Below are positions 16,258 to 24,623 of a stretch of 64,000 bases of DNA, in pieces. Below the pieces are notes generated by a model. It did no database searches. It was not told the DNA's origin and saw nothing but the letters and a program-made list of their open reading frames with translations. A program made the translations under genes and the position numbers. This DNA comes from Streptomyces hundungensis (lineage in GTDB: Bacteria; Actinomycetota; Actinomycetes; Streptomycetales; Streptomycetaceae): NCBI RefSeq assembly GCF_003627815.1, contig NZ_CP032698.1:7316001-7380000 (forward strand), given 5' to 3'. How positions within the stretch are numbered: position 1 is the stretch's first letter; every line of letters starts with the position of its first letter.

Positions 16258-17126
16258 GCCCGCGCCGGATTGGTGACCAGGATCTGCTCCAACAACCCCT
16301 TGCCCAGGGTGAGTTCGAGCCGGGGCACGACCCTGCGCAGCAGATGGGACATCCCCGGGGTGTCCGGGGTCACGGTGTCCCCGCCGAGCAGCAGCCGGTC
16401 GGCGAACCCCGCGTCCGCGAGCGCCCGCAGCGCGTCCGGCATCCGCCAGTCCGTGGCGTGGTTGGCCCGCGAGGGCCCGTCGAAGGCGAGTCGGGCGCCG
16501 GCCTCGGCGGCCAGGCGGTGCACGGTGAAGTCGGGGGAGCGGTTGAGATGGCCCAGGATCACCGAACCGGGCGCCACCCCCAACTGCCCGCACAGCAGGT
16601 CGAGTACGTCGAGCGCGCCGGTGCCCAGCTCCAGGTGGACGGCGATCGGGGCGCCCGTGCGACGGTTCGCCTCGGCGGCGGCCCGCATCGTGGACACGGC
16701 GTGCGCGTCGAGGCCGTGGAAACCGCCCGCCACCTTGATCAGCCCGGCCCGCACCCCGGTGCCCCCGATGCCCTCGGTCAGCTCGGTGACGAACAGCTCG
16801 GCGAGCCGGTCGCGTACGGAGTCGAGCAACTCGGCCGTGTAGTGGGCGGCCTGGTGCAATCCGGTGGCGGCAATGATGTGCACACCCAAGTCCCGTGAAA
16901 GGGACGGGAGTTCGGCGATGCGGCGGCCCATCCCGTACGGCGTCCACTGGACTACGGTGCCGCCACCGAGCGCGCCGAATCCGGACAGGCGCACCGCCGC
17001 GTCCGCCACGTCATGCAGTTCCTGGCCGGGCAGCAGCGGGCTGCGGATGAAGAGGTGGTCGTGAGCGGCGACGACGCCGAGGCGGTCCGGCGCGACCTCG
17101 CCGAGAACCGTGTGCGCCGCGCTCAC
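16245..17126 (-). CDS. Phosphotriesterase-family metal-dependent hydrolase
   Basis: This 293-residue TIM-barrel amidohydrolase belongs to the phosphotriesterase family. Metal ligands are readable: AHDHLF (His22, His24), GLIKVAGG (the lysine that is carbamylated in the family), VHLELG, LGHLNRSPD and the final Asp in LLGGDTVTP. Many family members are lactonases, with phosphotriester cleavage as a side reaction. The GTG at 17126 overlaps the stop of the upstream DUF4865-like gene by 4 bases (GTGA), so the two are coupled. Together with the TetR gene further upstream they form a three-gene operon. A lactone substrate is a guess. Confidence 0.87.
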   Translation of the reverse strand: MSAAHTVLGEVAPDRLGVVAAHDHLFIRSPLLPGQELHDVADAAVRLSGFGALGGGTVVQWTPYGMGRRIAELPSLSRDLGVHIIAATGLHQAAHYTAELLDSVRDRLAELFVTELTEGIGGTGVRAGLIKVAGGFHGLDAHAVSTMRAAAEANRRTGAPIAVHLELGTGALDVLDLLCGQLGVAPGSVILGHLNRSPDFTVHRLAAEAGARLAFDGPSRANHATDWRMPDALRALADAGFADRLLLGGDTVTPDTPGMSHLLRRVVPRLELTLGKGLLEQILVTNPARAYAW

Positions 17127-17692
17127 CAGTGCCGCCCCACGGGCAGATCCGTACGTCCGGGCGCCGACACGTGCAGCACCTCGAACACATCGCCCTCCGC
17201 CGGCGCGGCGGCCTGCTGCCACAGCGTGAAGCGCACCAGCTCCCAGCGGCTCGGGTCGACGGCGACGGCGCTCGCCACCACCCCGGGGGCGGGCGCTCGG
17301 GACACCTCCCGCGCCACGAACCGGGCCGGTTCGACCCCCTCGGGGACCGGGACGCGAAGCCGGGTCGCCGAGCGGGGCACCGCCCCGCGCGCGGGGCCCT
17401 CGACGTACGACAGTCCAGCCCAGTGCTGAACCGGGGGCCGGCCGAAGTCGTCGACGATCCCCTGGAATCCGGGGCCCCACAGGAAGGAGTTCATGCCTTC
17501 GGGGGTCGCCCAGAGATAGAACGGGGCATAGGAGTTGACCGGCGATCCGGCGTCTCGTTCGCGGATCAGATAGGCCTTGAGCCCCAGTCCGGGGAAGTCG
17601 TCCAGAAGGTGGCCCCGGGTGGCGACGCGCCTGCGGATGATCTCCATGTCGTAGTCGGCGGGCAGCGTCATCTCGTACTGCATGGCATGCAT
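17123..17692 (-). CDS. DUF4865-family protein
   Basis: This is a 189-residue cytosolic protein with the family's typical opening: YEMTLPADYDMEIIRRRVAT, then RGHLLDDFPGLGLKAYLIRE and NSYAPFYLWATPEGMNSFLW. The N-terminal half looks like a dimeric alpha/beta-barrel (monooxygenase-like) fold, but no cofactor site is visible and the function is not established. The first ATG at 17692 has AGGAG 6 bases upstream. It is the middle gene of a TetR-DUF4865-phosphotriesterase operon, 45 bases after the TetR stop and coupled to the hydrolase. Confidence 0.85.
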   Translation of the reverse strand: MHAMQYEMTLPADYDMEIIRRRVATRGHLLDDFPGLGLKAYLIRERDAGSPVNSYAPFYLWATPEGMNSFLWGPGFQGIVDDFGRPPVQHWAGLSYVEGPARGAVPRSATRLRVPVPEGVEPARFVAREVSRAPAPGVVASAVAVDPSRWELVRFTLWQQAAAPAEGDVFEVLHVSAPGRTDLPVGRHW

Positions 17693-17737
17693 GGCGTACT
17701 CCTGGGGAGGTGGGCCGGGTCGTGAACGCCCGCTGGA

Positions 17738-18307
17738 TCAGTGGGAGTTGGGCGGCGGCGCGAGCAGGGAGAGCAGACCGCGCACCCCCGCGTCGAAGGC
17801 ATCGGGCGAACCGGAGGCGCGGGCCAGCACATAGCCGCCCTGGACGGTCGCCACCACGGCCGCGGCGATCTCGTCGGGCACGACGGAAGGCGCGAACTCA
17901 CCCTGATCCAGGCCCTCTTGGACGATGCCGGCGAGCCGGTGGCGCAGCCAGTCGAGGGTCTCGTCGACCGGTGCGCGCAGTTCCGCGCTGGCGATGATCT
18001 CGGGGTCCATGGTGAGACGCCCCACCGGACAGCCGCGCAGCACATCGCGCTCGCGCAGCAGATACGCCGAGATCCGCTCGTGCGCCGTGCGGCCGTCGGC
18101 GAAAGTGGCCTCGGCGGCCGCCCGCATCTCCTCGGTGGTGCGCCGGATCGCGGCGAGCGCCAGGTCGGGCTTGCCCGCGAAGTGGTGGTACATGCTGCCC
18201 TGGCCCGCGCCGGCCTGCTGCTGGATGGCCTTGGGGCTGGTGCCCACATAGCCCCGCTCCCACAACAGCTCGCGGGTGGCCTCGATCAGGCGCTCCGAAG
18301 TGCTCAT
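17738..18307 (-). CDS. TetR/AcrR-family regulator
   Basis: This is a 189-residue regulator. The helix-turn-helix lies at residues 8-52 (ERLIEATRELLWERGYVGTS, then AIQQQAGAGQGSMYHHFAGK). The C-terminal domain has CPVGRLTMDPEI and LDWLRHRLAGIVQEGLDQGE, like the group that controls small oxidoreductase genes. The ATG at 18307 is chosen because the frame upstream runs through a palindrome (18315-18336) that is the likely operator. It is the first gene of an operon with the DUF4865-like and phosphotriesterase-like genes and probably represses the whole unit. Confidence 0.92.
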   Translation of the reverse strand: MSTSERLIEATRELLWERGYVGTSPKAIQQQAGAGQGSMYHHFAGKPDLALAAIRRTTEEMRAAAEATFADGRTAHERISAYLLRERDVLRGCPVGRLTMDPEIIASAELRAPVDETLDWLRHRLAGIVQEGLDQGEFAPSVVPDEIAAAVVATVQGGYVLARASGSPDAFDAGVRGLLSLLAPPPNSH

Positions 18308-18314
18308 GACCGTA

Positions 18315-18336
18315 CTGTACATACCAGTAGGTACAG
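18315..18336. promoter_or_regulatory. TetR operator, CTGTAC-N10-GTACAG
   Basis: A perfect 6-bp inverted repeat is separated by 10 bases. Inside it, TAC and GTA continue the symmetry around an ACCAGT centre. It starts 8 bases upstream of the TetR ATG, so it overlaps the probable promoter of the three-gene operon and is the likely autoregulatory site. Confidence 0.65.
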
Positions 18337-18475
18337 AATCCAGAGCAGTCGGTGGCGCCCGTTCTCCTCCCCGCGTGGTACACGGACCGTCGCCCGGTGG
18401 ACGACGACGCGGACCCCCGCGCGGCGGGAGGCTCGAAGCACGCAACGACCACCGTCACCGAGGGAGCTGAGCGAG

Positions 18476-18763
18476 ATGAACACCCCGGCCCACACAGGAC
18501 CCGGACCCTGGATCTTCTTCGTCCCGCTGGTCTGGGCCGCCGTGATCCTCACCGTCGTGACCCTGCTGCGCCGCGCCGGATGGCGAGGCCGGCGCGGAGC
18601 GGGGCGGCCGCCCATGGACGACCGCTCGCCGATCGCCGTCCTCGGCCGCCGGTTCGCGTCCGGCGAGATCGACGAGGAGGAGTACTGGCGCCGGATCTCC
18701 GTCCTGGAGGAACACTTCGGGCGGATGGACCGGACGCCTCCCGGCAAGGGAGGCGCGGCCTGA
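18476..18763 (+). CDS. Small membrane protein with SHOCT motif
   Basis: This is a 95-residue protein. One membrane helix (about residues 12-33, IFFVPLVWAAVILTVVTLL) is followed by a basic stretch and a SHOCT domain (about 51-78: SPIAVLGRRFASGEIDEEEY). SHOCT is a short helical module often found at the C-terminus of small actinobacterial membrane proteins, with unknown role. The ATG at 18476 has an AGGGAG-type ribosome site. It is divergent from the TetR operon and could be its second target. Confidence 0.82.
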   Translation: MNTPAHTGPGPWIFFVPLVWAAVILTVVTLLRRAGWRGRRGAGRPPMDDRSPIAVLGRRFASGEIDEEEYWRRISVLEEHFGRMDRTPPGKGGAA

Positions 18764-18790
18764 AGCGCCGCCCCGCCGGCCCCCGCCCGG

Positions 18791-19306
18791 TCAGCCCGCG
18801 ACGGGCGACCGGGCGGCGGTGCCGGCGCGGCCGCGCACCGCGTGCTGGGGGCGTTCCCGGAAGCGGGGCGTCGACCGGTACACGGGGTAGGGCGACAGAG
18901 GCGTCGCGGGGGAGGGCGCGGCGAGGGTGAACCACACCGTCTTGCCGGACTCGCCCAGGGGACGCACGCCCCAGCTCTCGCTGACCGCGGCTATGAGGGC
19001 AAGCCCGCGGCCGTTGGTGGCAAGGGAGTTGGAGTCCCGCAGGGCGGGCAGGGTCGGATCGTGGTCGTGCACGGAGATGGTGAGGCGGTCGAGCAGCAGC
19101 TCGATCTCCACCGTGCACATCTTGTCCGGCTCGGCGTGCCGATGGACGTTGGTGAGCAACTCGGTGACGCCCAGCGCCGCCTCGTCTATCAACGGATCCA
19201 GATGCCAGTAGCGCAACTGCGCCGATACGATTCTGCGGACCTGACCGATCCGCGACGGCAGGGCTTGGAGCTCCACCGTGCACTGCCTGCTTGGCTGGCT
19301 GATCAC
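18791..19306 (-). CDS. RsbW-like ATP-binding (anti-sigma/serine kinase type) protein
   Basis: This is a 171-residue single HATPase_c domain protein. The ATP-binding N box is in ALGVTELLTNVHRHAEPDKM, the G1 motif in VHDHDPTLP and the G2 motif in TNGRGLALIAAVSESWGVRP. Streptomyces genomes encode many such proteins, some of which bind sigma factors or phosphorylate anti-anti-sigma proteins. The Pro/Arg-rich tail (about 130-171) is likely disordered. The start is GTG at 19306 with GGGAG 8 bases upstream. No anti-anti-sigma gene is adjacent, so its partner is unknown. Confidence 0.88.
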   Translation of the reverse strand: MISQPSRQCTVELQALPSRIGQVRRIVSAQLRYWHLDPLIDEAALGVTELLTNVHRHAEPDKMCTVEIELLLDRLTISVHDHDPTLPALRDSNSLATNGRGLALIAAVSESWGVRPLGESGKTVWFTLAAPSPATPLSPYPVYRSTPRFRERPQHAVRGRAGTAARSPVAG

Positions 19307-19455
19307 GGTTGCGACTCCCTGAATAGGTCCGGAAGTAGCTGTCTGATCCGGCGGTCCTCATCAGAGCGTGACCGCCGGTGAACCCTCAGTGATGTGACAC
19401 CAGCGTGGCCCAAGGCCTCGCACTGCGCAACTCGCACCACTGGAGCCCGGGCGCC

Positions 19456-19785
19456 TCAGCTGTGCGCGCCGTGCGTCGTCTGCCCGATGGCCTGAAGGAA
19501 GCGCCGGGTCAGTTCCGACCCGCGCGAACGGTCCGGCTCCTCGCCCATCGTCAGCCGGTAGCGGGTGCCGTTGAGCCGCGCCACCGTCCGGTCCTCCTTG
19601 GCGAGCCAGGGCAGCCGGGGCCGCGTCGCGCTGACCGTGTCGACGGGCGCGCTGTCGATCTCCCGGCCGTTGCTGGTGAGCAGGGCCAGCCGGCCGTCCT
19701 TGATCAACACCTGCCCGGCTCGGGTCAGCGAACGGGTCCACCGCTCGATCCGTACGCCCTTCGCGCTGAACTCGGGTTCCGCCAT
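19456..19785 (-). CDS. Hypothetical protein, possible bacterial PH-like domain
   Basis: This is a 109-residue cytosolic protein. Alternating strands such as [40 protein letters not shown] and [11 protein letters not shown], followed by a C-terminal helix ([11 protein letters not shown]), resemble a PH-like or GRAM-like barrel with one capping helix. I infer this from pattern only. The ATG at 19785 has an AAGGGGG run about 12 bases upstream; the longer frame to 19908 looks non-coding. It is divergent from the cysteine desulfhydrase-like gene (219 bases apart). Function is unknown. Confidence 0.7.
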   Translation of the reverse strand: MAEPEFSAKGVRIERWTRSLTRAGQVLIKDGRLALLTSNGREIDSAPVDTVSATRPRLPWLAKEDRTVARLNGTRYRLTMGEEPDRSRGSELTRRFLQAIGQTTHGAHS

Positions 19786-20004
19786 GACCGTCCGGCCCCC
19801 TTCACATCGCTCCTGGTGGGCAGTTTGCACAACGTCGAGCCTACGCACCAGGGCGCGGCGGGGATCGGGTCCGGGCCAGCGTCGCCCAGCGCTCACCAGG
19901 CGTCCCACAAGCCACTCCTATGGATGCCCAAAGGGAACGTTTGTGCAGGTGGGAGCGGTATTGTCGGGCGTGGGGGCGGCACGCAGAAACCGACGAGGAG
20001 TGGC

Positions 20005-21105
20005 ATGGAAACCATCGATGTGGACCGCAGTGATCCCGAGTACCGCGCCTGGTTGAAGGAGGCCGTGCGCAAGGTCCAGGCCGATGCCAACCGCTCCGCC
20101 GACACCCATCTCCTGCGCTTTCCCCTCCCCGAGGCCTGGGGCATCGATCTCTACCTCAAGGACGAGTCGACGCATCCCACCGGCAGCCTCAAGCACCGTC
20201 TGGCGCGCTCGCTCTTCCTGTACGGCCTGTGCAATGGCTGGATCCGGCCGGGCAAGCCGGTCATCGAGGCGTCCAGCGGCTCGACCGCCGTGTCCGAGGC
20301 ATATTTCGCCAAGCTGATCGGCGTGCCCTTCATCGCGGTGATGCCCCGCACCACCAGCGCCGAGAAGTGCCGTCTCATCGAGTTCCACGGCGGCCGGTGC
20401 CACTTCGTGGACGACTCGATGAAGATGTACGAGGAGTCCGCGGCCCTCGCCGCGAAGACCGGCGGCCACTACATGGACCAGTTCACCTACGCCGAGCGGG
20501 CCACCGACTGGCGCGGCAACAACAACATCGCCGAATCCATCTACCAGCAGCTGAAGTTGGAGCGCTACCCCGAACCCACCTGGATCGTCGCCACGGCCGG
20601 CACCGGCGGTACCTCGGCCACCATCGCGCGCTATGTGCACTACATGCAGCACGACACGATGATCTGTGTGCCCGACCCGGAGAACTCCTGCTTCTTCGAC
20701 GGCTGGACCCGCAGCGACCCGCTGGCCGCCAGCGACTGCGGCTCGCGCATCGAGGGCATCGGGCGCCCCCGCATGGAGCCCAGCTTCGTGCCCGGCGCCA
20801 TCGACCGGATGATGAAGGTGCCGGACGCGGCGAGCGTCGCGGCGGTACGCGCCCTGGAGAAGGCGATCGGCCGCAAGGCCGGCGGCTCCACCGGCACCGG
20901 CCTGTGGAGCGCGCTGAGGATCGTCGCCGAGATGGTCGCCGAGGGCCGCACCGGCAGCATCGTCACCCTGCTCTGCGACCCGGGCGACCGCTACCTCGAC
21001 AAGTACTACTCGGACGCCTGGCTCGCCGAACAGGGCCTGGACATCGCGCCCTACACCCGGACGCTCGACACCTTCCTGGAGAGCGGGGTCTGGCCCGCCG
21101 CGTGA
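20005..21105 (+). CDS. cds1: PLP-dependent cysteine synthase-family enzyme (Cds1-like cysteine desulfhydrase)
   Basis: This 366-residue fold-type II PLP enzyme carries the PLP lysine in [13 protein letters not shown] (about residue 59). The substrate loop is [14 protein letters not shown] and the phosphate-binding glycine loop is [15 protein letters not shown]. The extended family signature [12 protein letters not shown] and [11 protein letters not shown] matches actinobacterial Cds1, an L-cysteine desulfhydrase that releases sulfide, pyruvate and ammonia, rather than CysK or CysM. The ATG at 20005 has GAGGAG 4 bases upstream. The open frame before it is not coding-like. It stands alone between a small protein and a universal stress protein. 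Confidence 0.88.
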   Translation: METIDVDRSDPEYRAWLKEAVRKVQADANRSADTHLLRFPLPEAWGIDLYLKDESTHPTGSLKHRLARSLFLYGLCNGWIRPGKPVIEASSGSTAVSEAYFAKLIGVPFIAVMPRTTSAEKCRLIEFHGGRCHFVDDSMKMYEESAALAAKTGGHYMDQFTYAERATDWRGNNNIAESIYQQLKLERYPEPTWIVATAGTGGTSATIARYVHYMQHDTMICVPDPENSCFFDGWTRSDPLAASDCGSRIEGIGRPRMEPSFVPGAIDRMMKVPDAASVAAVRALEKAIGRKAGGSTGTGLWSALRIVAEMVAEGRTGSIVTLLCDPGDRYLDKYYSDAWLAEQGLDIAPYTRTLDTFLESGVWPAA

Positions 21106-21166
21106 CCCGCCCGGAGCGGGACCTTCTGCCCGTGCGGGAGCCCTGGGAGCGTGCCAGGGTGACGTC

Positions 21167-22072
21167 ATGGACACGCGCCCGGTAGTCGTCGCCGTCGACG
21201 GATCCGAACACAGTCTGCGGGCCCTGGAGTGGGCCATTCCCACCGCCCGCCGACGCGCCGCCGACCTGGTGATCGCCCATGTCCTGCCCGACCACACCCA
21301 GCTCTGGACGGCCCGCCGCTCCGCGCTCGGCCCCGGCCCCGAGCTCAACGACCCGGTGACCAACCGCGTGCGGGCCGCCCTCTCGGGCCGCGACGGACTG
21401 CCGTCGGTGCGGTTCGACTCCCTGGAGGGCGAGGTCGCCGACGCGCTGCACGGCCTGGGCGCGGGCGCCCGCATGCTGGTGCTGGGGTCGCGCGGGCGCG
21501 GCGGCTTCGCCAGCCTGCTCCTCGGCTCCAACAGCCTGGCCGTCGCCACTCGCGCGCCCTGCCCCGTCGTGGTCGTGCCGCGCCTGGCCCGCACCGGCGA
21601 GGACGAGCGGGCGACGGGCCGGGTGGTGCTCGGTCTCGACCTGGGGGACACGGCCGACGACGTCATCGCGTTCGCCTTCGAGGACGCCTCGTCGCGGGGC
21701 GTCCCGCTCCAGGTGATCTCCGCCTACCCGGCCACGCCCCCGGCCGCCCTGATGGTCGCGGGGGAGTTCCCGCCGGGCCGCCTCGACGTCGACCAGTACG
21801 GGCCCGGCGAGCGGGACGTACGACGCGAACAGGCCGAGCGGCTGCGCCCCTTCGCGGAGCGGTTCCCCGCCGTCGAGGTGGACGCGGTGATCGCGCCCGC
21901 CGACGCGGCCGGCCACCTCGTCGACGCCTCGGCCTCGGCCGCCCTGATCGTGGTCGGGCGACATCGCCGGCGCCTGAAGCCCGGCTCCCTGCTCATGGGC
22001 TCCGTCGCCCACGCGGTGCTGCACCACGCGGAGTGCCCGGTGGCGGTGGTCCCGGCCACCGACGACGACTGA
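21167..22072 (+). CDS. Universal stress protein, tandem UspA domains
   Basis: This is a 301-residue protein with two UspA domains (about 1-142 and 150-295). The first has a clear ATP-binding loop, VLGSRGRGGFASLLLGSNS. The second, VVGRHRRRLKPGSLLMGSVA, departs from the G-x2-G spacing and may bind nucleotide weakly. Such proteins are induced under hypoxia or stasis in actinobacteria. The ATG has CAGGGT ending 6 bases upstream and no ribosome site, suggesting a leaderless mRNA. The last two codons and the stop are the first bases of a four-unit tandem repeat. Confidence 0.92.
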   Translation: MDTRPVVVAVDGSEHSLRALEWAIPTARRRAADLVIAHVLPDHTQLWTARRSALGPGPELNDPVTNRVRAALSGRDGLPSVRFDSLEGEVADALHGLGAGARMLVLGSRGRGGFASLLLGSNSLAVATRAPCPVVVVPRLARTGEDERATGRVVLGLDLGDTADDVIAFAFEDASSRGVPLQVISAYPATPPAALMVAGEFPPGRLDVDQYGPGERDVRREQAERLRPFAERFPAVEVDAVIAPADAAGHLVDASASAALIVVGRHRRRLKPGSLLMGSVAHAVLHHAECPVAVVPATDDD

Positions 22073-22165
22073 ACCGGACCCGGGGCCGAGACGACTGAAC
22101 CGGGCCGGATCCGGGACGACGGAACCAGCCCCGATCCGGGACGACGGAAGCGGCCCCCGAGCCGG
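22064..22165 (+). repeat. Tandem repeat, about 25 bp x 4, at the usp gene 3' end
   Basis: Four units of 26, 25, 25 and 26 bases begin with GACGAC(T/G)GAA. Unit 1 contains the last Asp codons and TGA stop of the universal stress protein, and unit 2 repeats that stop. Each unit ends in a CCGG-type motif. The array occupies most of the gap to the next promoter. Confidence 0.8.
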
Positions 22166-22305
22166 ATGGCCCGTCTCAACTGCCGCACCCCGTAACGGCG
22201 TTGAGCCAACCTCAGCGTTGACCCGCAGTTTGCCCCCGACGGTGCCTCCGCTGTCTACGGTAGGGAAGATCCACTGAACAGCACGGGGAACCACGGGGAG
22301 CTGTC

Positions 22306-23919
22306 ATGCCATCTGTACTGATCGTCGGCGGGGGACTGGTCGGTCTGACCGCGGCCCTGTGCCTGGAACACCAGGGCGTCGACTACGTCCTGGTGGAACG
22401 CAACACCGAGCCGACCGTGCTGCCCCGCTCGCGTGGCATGCACACCCGGGCCGTGGAGATCTTCCGGCAGCTCGGCGTCGAGGACGCCGTGCAGGCCGCG
22501 AGCGCCTCCGCCCTCAAGATGGGCCGCTTCGGCGGCGCCCGCACCGGCCGGAGCATCGCCGCGTCCGAAGCGCTCGACCTGAGCCATGTGCTGGCCACCG
22601 GCGCCATGGTGGGCGCCGACGAGAGCCCCTCCGCGTTCTGCTTCTGCCCCCAGGTGCTGCTCGAACCGGTCCTGCGGGTACTGGCCGAACAGCGCGGCGG
22701 CGACGTTCGTTTCGGGACCGAGCTGGCCGGATTCACCCAGGACGCCGACCGCGTCACCGCCACCCTCAAGGACCGCGCCACCGGCCGCTCCAGCACCCTG
22801 GACGCCCACTACCTCCTGGCGGCCGACGGCGCCGGCAGCCCGGTCCGCACCGCGCTGGGCATCACCAGCACCACCCGCCCCGCCACCCACCACTACCTCA
22901 ACCTCTACTTCCGCGCCGACCTCACCGAGCTCGTACGCGACCGCACCTTCAGCCAGTGCGAGATCAACGGCCCCGAGGTGTCCGGTCTCTTCCTGGCCAA
23001 GAACAACACCGACGAATGGTCCTTCCACCTCGCCTACGACCCCGAGCGCGAGAGCCCGGCCGACTACCCCGACGACCGCTGTCTCGCTCTGCTGCGCACC
23101 GCCATCGGCGCGGACGACCCGGGACTTCACATCGAACTGCTCGCCCGGGGCGCCTGGGACACCGGCACCGCCGTCGCCGACGCCTACCGCCGTGGCCGGG
23201 TCCTGCTCGCGGGGGACGCGGCGCATCGGCACGCCCCCTGGGGCGGCTTCGGCGCCAACACCGGCATCGCGGACGTGCACAACCTCGCCTGGAAACTCGC
23301 CGCGGTCCTGCGCGGGCAGTCCCCGGACACCCTCCTGGACACCTACGAGCCCGAACGCCGTCCCCGCGGCCTGCTCGTCGCCGAACAGGCCTGGCTGCGC
23401 ACCGACTTCCTAGCCCGATACGCCATTCGCACGCCTCACAACGCCGACGCTCTCGACCGCCAGCGAGGCACCGGCGAGATCATGACCCGCTATCGGTATG
23501 CCTCCGCCGCCGTCCACGGCGCCCCGGCCGGGGACAGCGTCGACGTGCTCGCGGGCCAGAGCGGCACCCGCGTCCCGCACCTGTGGCTCGACCGCGACGG
23601 CGCCCGCCTGTCCACCCTCGACCTCTGCGGCCCGGGCTTCGCCCTGCTCACCGGCGGCGACGGCGCAGCGGGTGCCGCCTGGGCGCGGGCGGCCGAGGCG
23701 CTGCCCGTGGCGGTGCACCCCATCGTCGCGGGGAAGCCCGGGTCCGAGCCCGGCGCGGGGGTGCTGTACGACACCGAGGGCGCCTGGTGCGATGTGGTGG
23801 GGCTGTCGCCGAAGGGCGCGGTGCTGGTCCGCCCGGACGGATTCGTCGCCGCCCGCTCCGACGAGGGACTCACGCCGGACTCCCTGGAGGGTATCTGGCA
23901 CTCCGTCATCGGCCGCTGA
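22306..23919 (+). CDS. FAD-dependent aromatic monooxygenase (class A)
   Basis: This 537-residue flavin hydroxylase belongs to the PheA/TfdB-type group that includes antibiotic polyketide hydroxylases. The FAD motif SVLIVGGGLVGLTAALC opens the protein. A DG-type motif LLAADGAGSPVR follows at about 190, then RVLLAGDAAHRHAPWGGFG and NTGIADVHNLAWKLAAVLRG at about 300. The C-terminal thioredoxin-like domain (about 395-537) is present, as in PgaE-like hydroxylases. The ATG has a GGGGAGC ribosome site. It is not in a visible biosynthetic cluster, so it may tailor or degrade an aromatic compound; the substrate is unknown. Confidence 0.9.
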   Translation: MPSVLIVGGGLVGLTAALCLEHQGVDYVLVERNTEPTVLPRSRGMHTRAVEIFRQLGVEDAVQAASASALKMGRFGGARTGRSIAASEALDLSHVLATGAMVGADESPSAFCFCPQVLLEPVLRVLAEQRGGDVRFGTELAGFTQDADRVTATLKDRATGRSSTLDAHYLLAADGAGSPVRTALGITSTTRPATHHYLNLYFRADLTELVRDRTFSQCEINGPEVSGLFLAKNNTDEWSFHLAYDPERESPADYPDDRCLALLRTAIGADDPGLHIELLARGAWDTGTAVADAYRRGRVLLAGDAAHRHAPWGGFGANTGIADVHNLAWKLAAVLRGQSPDTLLDTYEPERRPRGLLVAEQAWLRTDFLARYAIRTPHNADALDRQRGTGEIMTRYRYASAAVHGAPAGDSVDVLAGQSGTRVPHLWLDRDGARLSTLDLCGPGFALLTGGDGAAGAAWARAAEALPVAVHPIVAGKPGSEPGAGVLYDTEGAWCDVVGLSPKGAVLVRPDGFVAARSDEGLTPDSLEGIWHSVIGR

Positions 23920-23940
23920 ATACGGGGGAGTTGAGGTCGG

Positions 23941-24423
23941 TCAAGGCGTCCTCGTGCCCGCGAGGTGGCGGTCCAGCTTGCGCATCGCGCCCTTGAAGGA
24001 GTGGCCGATGCCCGGCCCCGCCGCCCGCATGGCCAGCCGGAACAGTGCGGGCCCCTCGCCCGCCATCGTCCAGCGCACAGCCGTGCCCGAGCTCGCGGGC
24101 CGGAGCCGCCAGTCCTCCAACAGGGCCTTCACGCAAGGGGCGTTGGTCTCGTCGATCCGGTAGGCATAGCGTGCGCCGGGGTCCCTCGCCATGATCGTCT
24201 CGCGGAAGAACACCCCGCCGCGCAGTGAGACCTCACGACCCGCCCCGCCGTCCAGCGGCCGGGCCGCGGCCACGGAGGGAAACCAGAGGGGGGTGTCGGC
24301 GACCTCCTCGGCCAGTGCCCGGTAGACGGGGCCGGGCGCGGCCGCGAGGCGCGTGGTGAAGGTCAGACGCACCGGAGCCGACTCGGCGAAGTCGAGTTCC
24401 ACGGAGCTGAGTCGGCGAGCCAT
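23941..24423 (-). CDS. SRPBCC (START-like) family protein
   Basis: This is a 160-residue polyketide cyclase/START-like protein. Its beta-strand and helix pattern is typical of the SRPBCC ligand-binding fold: FTTRLAAAPGPVYRALAEEV near the start, SLRGGVFFRETIMA in the middle and a long C-terminal helix with HSFKGAMRKLDRHLAG. The ATG at 24423 has GGAGG 8-9 bases upstream. It is convergent with the monooxygenase gene, 21 bases apart. It could bind a hydrophobic ligand; no catalytic residues are evident. Confidence 0.85.
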   Translation of the reverse strand: MARRLSSVELDFAESAPVRLTFTTRLAAAPGPVYRALAEEVADTPLWFPSVAAARPLDGGAGREVSLRGGVFFRETIMARDPGARYAYRIDETNAPCVKALLEDWRLRPASSGTAVRWTMAGEGPALFRLAMRAAGPGIGHSFKGAMRKLDRHLAGTRTP

Positions 24424-24555
24424 GGCGCATACCTCCGGGCGGTCGGGGGCGAAACCCCGCACACGCGGGGCGGTAAGGCGCGCCTCCATGGGCGCGGCAA
24501 GCGCCTGCCTGCGCGCGGAGGCAGGACGGCGCCCGGACACGATAGCTGGCGGCCC

Positions 24556-24623
24556 GTCAGATGTCTGCGGTCCCGCTGTTGTCAACGCCGGGACTGTCAG
24601 ATGTCTGCGGTCCCGCCGTTGTC
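24556..24623 (-). repeat. 28-bp direct repeat at the deoR gene 3' end
   Basis: Positions 24556-24583 and 24596-24623 are the same 28-mer with one mismatch, offset by 40 bases. The second copy holds the last codons and the stop of the DeoR gene; the first is a downstream duplicate with its own stop. Confidence 0.8.

Noticed and set aside
17328..17352. tRNA-like GGTTCGA T-arm sequence
   Set aside because: It lies inside the DUF4865-like gene and has no matching acceptor stem or anticodon arm.
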